Assembly: GCA_041748075.1 (NCBI GenBank)
Contig: JBGTDX010000087.1
Location: 1-10,363 of the forward strand
From: JBGSYJ01 sp041748075
GTDB lineage: Bacteria > Acidobacteriota > Thermoanaerobaculia > Gp7-AA8
Length of the DNA: 10,363 nt
Reading direction: 5' to 3'
The position numbers and the translations under genes were made by a program. Positions within the stretch are counted from its first letter, which is position 1, and each line of letters opens with the position of its first letter. The notes under the pieces were generated by a model. The model was not told the DNA's origin and searched no databases. It was given only the letters and a program-made list of their open reading frames with translations. Of the stretch, positions 6,107 through 10,363 are shown piece by piece.

Positions 6107-7003
6107 TCACGGTTGCAGCGCGAGCTTCTCACTTCCGCCGGCCGTAATCACCACGCGCGTGATGCCCGGAACCGCGCTCAGGCTTCGCTCGACCGAAGCG
6201 CGGATTGCCTGCGCTCTGCAGGAGCCGCCGACGTTCCGCAGTTCCTCGCTGAAATCGACCGTGGCTACGCCATCCCGGATTGCGATGCCCCGTACCTGGC
6301 TTCCGCGTGGAAATGGTGAAGTGGCCGACTCTCCCGCTTCGAAGGGAAGCGGTCCGGCGATCAACGCTTCGACGACGAGCCGCGCGAGCGAGACGCTCGA
6401 GGGAGCGCGGCGCTTGACGGGAAACACCTGTGAGCAGTCGTTCGGAGCCCGTTTCGGGTCGTGAAAGTAGAGCTCGAGCTCGCGCGGTTCCACGGCGATC
6501 GGCGAGGAGACTTTGACGAGCGATTGCTCGCTGCCGTCCTTTGCGGAGACGTCGAAGGCTTCGACAAGGACGTGTTTTCCTGGCCAGGACGTCAGGAAGA
6601 CATCGATTTCCCACGGGTTGAAGGTGCCGAGATCTCCGCGGGCTGTGGTGAACGATCGTGCGATGATTTGCCCCTCTTCGTCACGGACACGCACGGAGAC
6701 GTGATTCTCGAACGTCCGAGCCGTCCCTGAGATCCGGATCGGATTCGATCGGATCGGCTCGCCTTCACGCGGCGAGCTCATGGTGACGTTGCGGGCCGTC
6801 GCCGGTGGTGGGGAAGCTGAACGAGGGGAGGTTGTTAGAGGTGTCGAACCGGGAGCCGGTGGGGCTTCCACCACTGTGTCCGAGGGGCTGGGTCCGGTGG
6901 GAGCCGTCGAGCCGGTCGAATCGCCCGCCGTGCAGGCGAGGCTGAATAGCAATACAGGCAGTGATGCGAACTTCAGCGAGAAACGTCGCAGTGTCGAGCT
7001 CAT
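6107..7003 (-). CDS. Gmad2-GerMN domain lipoprotein
   Basis: Predicted exported lipoprotein of 298 residues. The N-terminus is basic, then hydrophobic (FASLPVLLFSLAC), with a lipobox-like SLAC and lipidation Cys24. A low-complexity Pro/Ser/Thr linker (about 25-75) follows, typical of a tether. Next is a Gmad2-like Ig-fold domain (about 75-172) with SPREGEPI, ISGTARTFENHVSVRVRD and SAKDGS, then a GerMN-like domain (about 175-296) with LARLVVEALIAGP, IAIRDGVATVDFSEEL and a C-terminal VVITAGG. These domains are named from spore germination proteins but occur widely in non-sporeformers as envelope lipoproteins of unclear role. Start: GTG at 7009 would add two residues, but GGAAAG (7013-7018) is 9 bases from the ATG at 7003 and only 3 from the GTG, so I prefer the ATG. 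It is transcribed toward the acyltransferase gene and away from aconitase. Confidence 0.8.
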   Translation of the reverse strand: MSSTLRRFSLKFASLPVLLFSLACTAGDSTGSTAPTGPSPSDTVVEAPPAPGSTPLTTSPRSASPPPATARNVTMSSPREGEPIRSNPIRISGTARTFENHVSVRVRDEEGQIIARSFTTARGDLGTFNPWEIDVFLTSWPGKHVLVEAFDVSAKDGSEQSLVKVSSPIAVEPRELELYFHDPKRAPNDCSQVFPVKRRAPSSVSLARLVVEALIAGPLPFEAGESATSPFPRGSQVRGIAIRDGVATVDFSEELRNVGGSCRAQAIRASVERSLSAVPGITRVVITAGGSEKLALQP

Positions 7004-7035
7004 GCGCACGATCTTTCCATTTTCAGGCCAGTTCC

Positions 7036-7064
7036 TTGACCCGTCGGAGTGTGGTGCATAAACT
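7036..7064 (+). promoter_or_regulatory. Sigma70-type promoter for aconitase
   Basis: TTGACC (7036-7041) matches five of six bases of the -35 consensus. A 17-base spacer leads to TAAACT (7059-7064), matching four of six at -10. Transcription would begin near 7071 and leave a leader of about 75 bases before the aconitase ATG. It lies between divergent genes, about 30 bases upstream of the lipoprotein start on the other strand. Prediction only. Confidence 0.55.
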
Positions 7065-7145
7065 CAGCTCGGCCGGCAGACGCTGTTGACTGACACCGCT
7101 GCCGGATCCCCCTCTTTCTTCGAAAGCATCGCAGACAGGATGGAT

Positions 7146-10001
7146 ATGCCGCACAACCTGTTCGAAACCTTCCGCACCTTCACGACCGCTGGCGGCCGGA
7201 AGGGAAGCTACTATTCTCTTCCGCAGCTCGAGGCCTCGGGCATCGGAGCCATCTCCAGAATGCCGATCAGTATGCGGATCGTGCTCGAGTCCGTGCTTCG
7301 GAACTATGACGGTGAAAAAATCACCGAAAAGGAAGTTCGTCAGGTAGCGGGCTGGGCTGCAACGGGTGAGCGCACCGAAGAAGTTCCGTTCAAGGTCGCC
7401 CGGGTGCTGCTGCAGGATTTCACAGGTGTGCCCCTTTTGGTGGACCTCGCCGCGATGCGTTCGGCGGCGGACCGCTTCGGCGCGAGCCCTGACATGATCG
7501 AGCCGCTCGTCCCGGTCGACCTGGTGATTGATCACTCGGTCCAGGTCGATTTCAGCGGGACGCCGGACTCGTTGCAGCGGAACATGGAAATGGAGTTCCG
7601 GCGAAACAGTTCACGCTACGAGTTCCTCAAGTGGGGAACACAGGGATTCAGCGGATTTCGCGTCGTGCCTCCCGGAATCGGGATCGTTCATCAGGTGAAC
7701 CTCGAGTACCTCGCACTCGGCGTGGTAGAGAAAGATGGCATCTACTATCCGGATACGCTCGTCGGCACCGACTCCCATACGACGATGATCAACGGGCTCG
7801 GCATCGTGGCGTGGGGCGTCGGAGGAATCGAGGCAGAGGCGGGCATGCTGGGCCAGCCAGTCTACTTCCTGACCCCTGACATCATCGGAGTGAACCTCAC
7901 GGGCTGGCTGCGCGAAGGTGTCACGGCGACCGACCTGGTGCTTCATGTCACTGAGATGCTACGCGCCTATCGGGTCGTAGGGAAATTTGTGGAGTTTCAC
8001 GGCGAGGGCGCCGCTTCGCTTCCTGTCGCCGATCGCGCAACCATCTCCAACATGGCACCCGAGTACGGGGCCACGATGGGCTTCTTCGGCACCGACGAGG
8101 AAACCTGCAACTACCTGCTCGCAACCGGGCGTAGCGAAGAGCATGTCGAGACATTCCGGAATTACTACACCGCGCAGGGAATGTTCGGGATTCCGCGTGC
8201 CGGTGAGGTGGATTACACAGCGGTGGTCGATCTCGACCTGGGCGACGTCGGGCCGAGCGTCAGCGGCCCGAAACGGCCGCAGGATCGCATCGAGCTGGCT
8301 GGACTCAAGAAGCAGTTTCTCTCACTCTTTCATAAACCCATCTCGGAGAGCGGCTACGGGAAACCGATGGAGGAGTTGCACCAGAGCTTCCCGCTTCACG
8401 AAACAGAGCAGCAGGTCATCTCCGGCGGAGGAGATCAGGATCCGGCGACGCATCCCGACGAGAAGGAGCCCAACACGAGCGCCCTGACCGAGAGCGAGAT
8501 GATGAACAACCGGCCGACTCCGGACCGTGTGCTCGCAGACGCGACGCCGGAGGCGCGCGGAGCGAAGCATCTGCATCATGGAGACGTGGTTATAGCCGCG
8601 ATCACCTCCTGTACGAACACGTCCAATCCTTCGGTGATGCTGGCCGCGGGCCTGGTGGCAAAGAAGGCGGTGGAGCGGGGTCTCGCACCCCGGCCGACGG
8701 TGAAGACATCGCTCGCTCCGGGGTCACGTGTGGTGACCGATTACCTCGAAAAGAGCGGGCTTCTGAGGTATCTCAACCAGCTCCGCTTCAACCTTGTCGG
8801 TTACGGATGCACGACCTGCATCGGCAACTCGGGACCACTCGAAGCGAAGATCGAGAATGCGATCGTGAAGAATGACCTCGTCGTGGCGAGCGTGCTGAGC
8901 GGCAACCGGAACTTCGAAGCGCGCGTGCACCAGAACGTCAAGGCGAACTTCCTCATGAGTCCCCCACTCGTGGTTGCATTCGCGCTCGCAGGTCGCGTCG
9001 ACATCGACCTGACCTCGGATCCGATCGCGCAGGGCTCGGATGGTCAGGATGTCTACCTCCGCGACCTCTGGCCGACGCTCGAGGAGGTCCAGGAAGCGAT
9101 GCAGACCTCGCTCAGCGCCGAGAGCTTCCGGCGTCTCTATCGCGATTTCGCTGAGCAGAATCCGTTGTGGGAAGCGATTCCCAGCAAGCCGGGTCTGCTC
9201 TACGAGTGGAACGAGCAGTCGACCTACATTCAGGAGCCGCCCTTCTTCATGGGTTTCAGCATGGAGCCGGAGAAGGCTTCCGATGTCAGGCGGGCTCGGG
9301 CTCTGGCGATCTTCGGAGACTCGGTCACGACCGATCACATCAGCCCCGCGGGTGCGATCAAGCCTTCGTCTCCCGCAGGGAAACACCTTCAGAAAATGGG
9401 CGTGTCGGTCGAAGACTTCAACAGCTATGGCTCGAGGCGCGGCAACGACCGCGTGATGGTGCGTGGAACTTTTGCGAATGTTCGAATCCGGAACCTCATG
9501 GTGCCGGGTGTCGAAGGGGGAGTAACCGTTCACCAGCCGACCGGCGAGCAGATGAGCATTTATGAAGCGGCTGAGAAGTATCAGGGAGCGAACGTTCCGC
9601 TCGTGGTCTTTGCTGGCGAGGAATACGGAACGGGGAGCTCCCGCGACTGGGCCGCCAAGGGCACGATGCTCCTTGGAGTCAAAGCCGTGATCACGAGCAG
9701 TTTCGAGCGCATCCACCGGAGCAATCTTGTCGGGATGGGAGTGCTGCCCTGCCAGTTCCCGGAAGGAACGAATGCGCAGACGCTCGGTCTCGACGGGACA
9801 GAAACCTTCGATCTGCTGGGACTCGAGGGAGAGATTACCCCGCGCATGCAGGCGCGGCTGGTCATCGAGCGGAAGTCAGGAGCAATCGAGGAAGTGTCCG
9901 TGGTGGTGCGGATCGACACGCCGATCGAGGTGGATTACTACCTCAACGGCGGAATCCTCCCTTTCGTGCTGCGGCAGCTGATCACGGGGGCGAAGGGGTA
10001 G
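7146..10001 (+). CDS. acnA: Aconitate hydratase (AcnA/IRP type)
   Basis: TCA-cycle aconitase, interconverting citrate and isocitrate through cis-aconitate with a [4Fe-4S] cluster; cytosolic. With ATG 7146 it has 951 residues (E. coli AcnA 891). Cluster ligands are Cys489 in ITSCTNTSNPS and Cys555 and Cys558 in GYGCTTCIGNSGP. Other hallmarks are VPVDLVIDHSVQVD (122-135), VPPGIGIVHQVNLEYLA, TDSHTTMINGLGI, the swivelling-domain GDSVTTDHISPAG (724-736), RRGNDRVMVRGTFANVRI, and active-site GTGSSRDWAAKG (828-839). Between RPQDR (377-381) and VVIAAITS (481) it carries about 50 more residues than the E. coli enzyme, hydrophilic and rich in Glu, Asp, Gly and Pro. The frame is open back to a TTG at 7086, but MPHNLFETF with AGGA 5 bases upstream and 25 residues before YYSL agrees with the family N-terminus; ATG 7140 is the alternative. 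A strong hairpin follows the stop. Confidence 0.95.
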   Translation: MPHNLFETFRTFTTAGGRKGSYYSLPQLEASGIGAISRMPISMRIVLESVLRNYDGEKITEKEVRQVAGWAATGERTEEVPFKVARVLLQDFTGVPLLVDLAAMRSAADRFGASPDMIEPLVPVDLVIDHSVQVDFSGTPDSLQRNMEMEFRRNSSRYEFLKWGTQGFSGFRVVPPGIGIVHQVNLEYLALGVVEKDGIYYPDTLVGTDSHTTMINGLGIVAWGVGGIEAEAGMLGQPVYFLTPDIIGVNLTGWLREGVTATDLVLHVTEMLRAYRVVGKFVEFHGEGAASLPVADRATISNMAPEYGATMGFFGTDEETCNYLLATGRSEEHVETFRNYYTAQGMFGIPRAGEVDYTAVVDLDLGDVGPSVSGPKRPQDRIELAGLKKQFLSLFHKPISESGYGKPMEELHQSFPLHETEQQVISGGGDQDPATHPDEKEPNTSALTESEMMNNRPTPDRVLADATPEARGAKHLHHGDVVIAAITSCTNTSNPSVMLAAGLVAKKAVERGLAPRPTVKTSLAPGSRVVTDYLEKSGLLRYLNQLRFNLVGYGCTTCIGNSGPLEAKIENAIVKNDLVVASVLSGNRNFEARVHQNVKANFLMSPPLVVAFALAGRVDIDLTSDPIAQGSDGQDVYLRDLWPTLEEVQEAMQTSLSAESFRRLYRDFAEQNPLWEAIPSKPGLLYEWNEQSTYIQEPPFFMGFSMEPEKASDVRRARALAIFGDSVTTDHISPAGAIKPSSPAGKHLQKMGVSVEDFNSYGSRRGNDRVMVRGTFANVRIRNLMVPGVEGGVTVHQPTGEQMSIYEAAEKYQGANVPLVVFAGEEYGTGSSRDWAAKGTMLLGVKAVITSSFERIHRSNLVGMGVLPCQFPEGTNAQTLGLDGTETFDLLGLEGEITPRMQARLVIERKSGAIEEVSVVVRIDTPIEVDYYLNGGILPFVLRQLITGAKG

Positions 10002-10033
10002 CGGCTCGGTAGGCAAATTTAGACGGCTCGCTT

Positions 10034-10075
10034 GCGAAACCCCTCTCCCCGCCGCAGAAGGGAGAGGGGTTTCGC
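10034..10075 (+). terminator. Perfect 16-bp hairpin after aconitase
   Basis: GCGAAACCCCTCTCCC (10034-10049) pairs without mismatch with 10060-10075 around a 10-base loop, 32 bases after the aconitase stop codon. The stem ends in an AAAC/GTTT segment but no T-tract follows, so it may act as a terminator whose lower stem supplies the T bases, or as an mRNA-stabilising structure. The CCCTCTCCC/GGGAGAGGG core resembles the weaker hairpin at 4486-4511. Confidence 0.65.
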
Positions 10076-10177
10076 CATGCTGTGGAAGCGTCTCCTCGAC
10101 GCTGAGAACTGCGGAACAAACGCCGCAACTCCGTTGTTGCCAACGACTCCAGCGTCCGCTCCACGTTCGACTCAGTG

Positions 10178-10200
10178 GGGGTGAATAATCTCTTCACCCC
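10178..10200. other. Small hairpin upstream of the S1-like gene
   Basis: GGGGTGAA (10178-10185) and TTCACCCC (10193-10200) form an 8-bp perfect stem with a TAATCTC loop. It lies about 100 bases before the next start codon. It could be a terminator remnant, an operator or part of a leader; the sequence does not decide. The rest of 10002-10298 shows no open frame that resembles a gene. Confidence 0.4.
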
Positions 10201-10207
10201 TGTCGCG

Positions 10208-10236
10208 TTCAACTTTGGCGCGATTTCGAGTAAGAT
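10208..10236 (+). promoter_or_regulatory. Weak candidate promoter for the S1-like gene
   Basis: TTCAAC (10208-10213), a 17-base spacer and TAAGAT (10231-10236) give partial matches to sigma70 boxes (three and four of six). The position fits a gene starting at 10299 with a leader of about 55 bases. The -35 match is poor, so this is tentative. Confidence 0.25.
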
Positions 10237-10298
10237 ACGCAACCCAACCAGATCTCGCCAGAGGCGGGACTGTCCATCCTGAAAGGTTTTTCATTCGC

Positions 10299-10363
10299 AT
10301 GACGGATTCCAGAGAAAACGCAGACACTTCGTTTGCGGAAGCGTTCGAAGCAAGTTTGAACTT
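10299..10363 (+). CDS. rpsA: Probable 30S ribosomal protein S1, N-terminal fragment
   Basis: Only 21 codons are in the window, giving an acidic start that ends in SFAEAFEASLN. Ribosomal S1 proteins commonly begin with an acidic tail followed by a FAELFEESL-type segment just before the first S1 domain, and this is a close match. S1 binds mRNA on the 30S subunit during initiation. ATG 10299 has AAAGG (10282-10286) upstream at a rather long 12-base spacing. The gene has its own upstream region after the aconitase hairpin. With so little sequence, another S1-domain protein cannot be excluded. Confidence 0.5.
   Translation, partial: MTDSRENADTSFAEAFEASLN

Noticed and set aside
7086..7145. TTG start giving a 971-residue aconitase
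   Set aside because: No ribosome binding site supports it, and the family N-terminus fits the ATG at 7146 (or 7140).
8724..9716. Long minus-strand frame opposite aconitase
   Set aside because: It lies wholly inside a well-supported aconitase gene and shows no family motif or start signal.

Overview
The window reads as chromosomal DNA from a moderately GC-rich, probably Gram-negative environmental bacterium. I cannot fix the phylum from sequence alone. Acidobacteriota, Gemmatimonadota or a relative is my guess, from the style of the aconitase and the divergent Fpg, and from the intergenic GAGCGAAGCGAAGGATC-type repeats. It is mostly housekeeping: no phage, transposase, CRISPR array, rRNA or tRNA gene is visible, and I see no convincing new multi-gene system. 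The interest lies in the intergenic repeats, one broken gene and a few unusual residues.

Layout. Positions 1-205 hold remnants of an inverted-repeat element that runs off the window edge. Positions 206-1102 (+) encode an Fpg/Nei-family DNA glycosylase of a divergent zinc-finger type. Positions 1203-3323 (+) encode transketolase behind a strong ribosome binding site. Positions 3324-3537 are dense in repeats: two related palindromes in opposite orientation, then a hairpin element with 31-base arms. Positions 3509-4479 (+) hold a class A beta-lactamase-like serine hydrolase split by a one-base frameshift; the only plausible start codon of its open frame lies inside the repeat hairpin. Positions 4558-5925 (+) encode a short PlsB-like membrane acyltransferase. 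It converges on a minus-strand Gmad2-GerMN lipoprotein gene (6107-7003), and the gap between them carries two inverted arrays of a 7-bp repeat. Divergent from the lipoprotein gene, and behind a good sigma70-type promoter, is a large aconitase gene (7146-10001, +) that ends at a perfect 16-bp hairpin. The window closes with the first 21 codons of what looks like ribosomal protein S1 (10299 onward).

The genes do not form one pathway. Transketolase (pentose phosphate or Calvin-type carbon shuffling) and aconitase (TCA cycle) are central metabolism, Fpg is base-excision repair, the acyltransferase belongs to phospholipid synthesis, and the hydrolase and GerMN protein are probably exported envelope proteins. 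Most are separated by hairpins or repeats, which suggests mainly single-gene transcription units.
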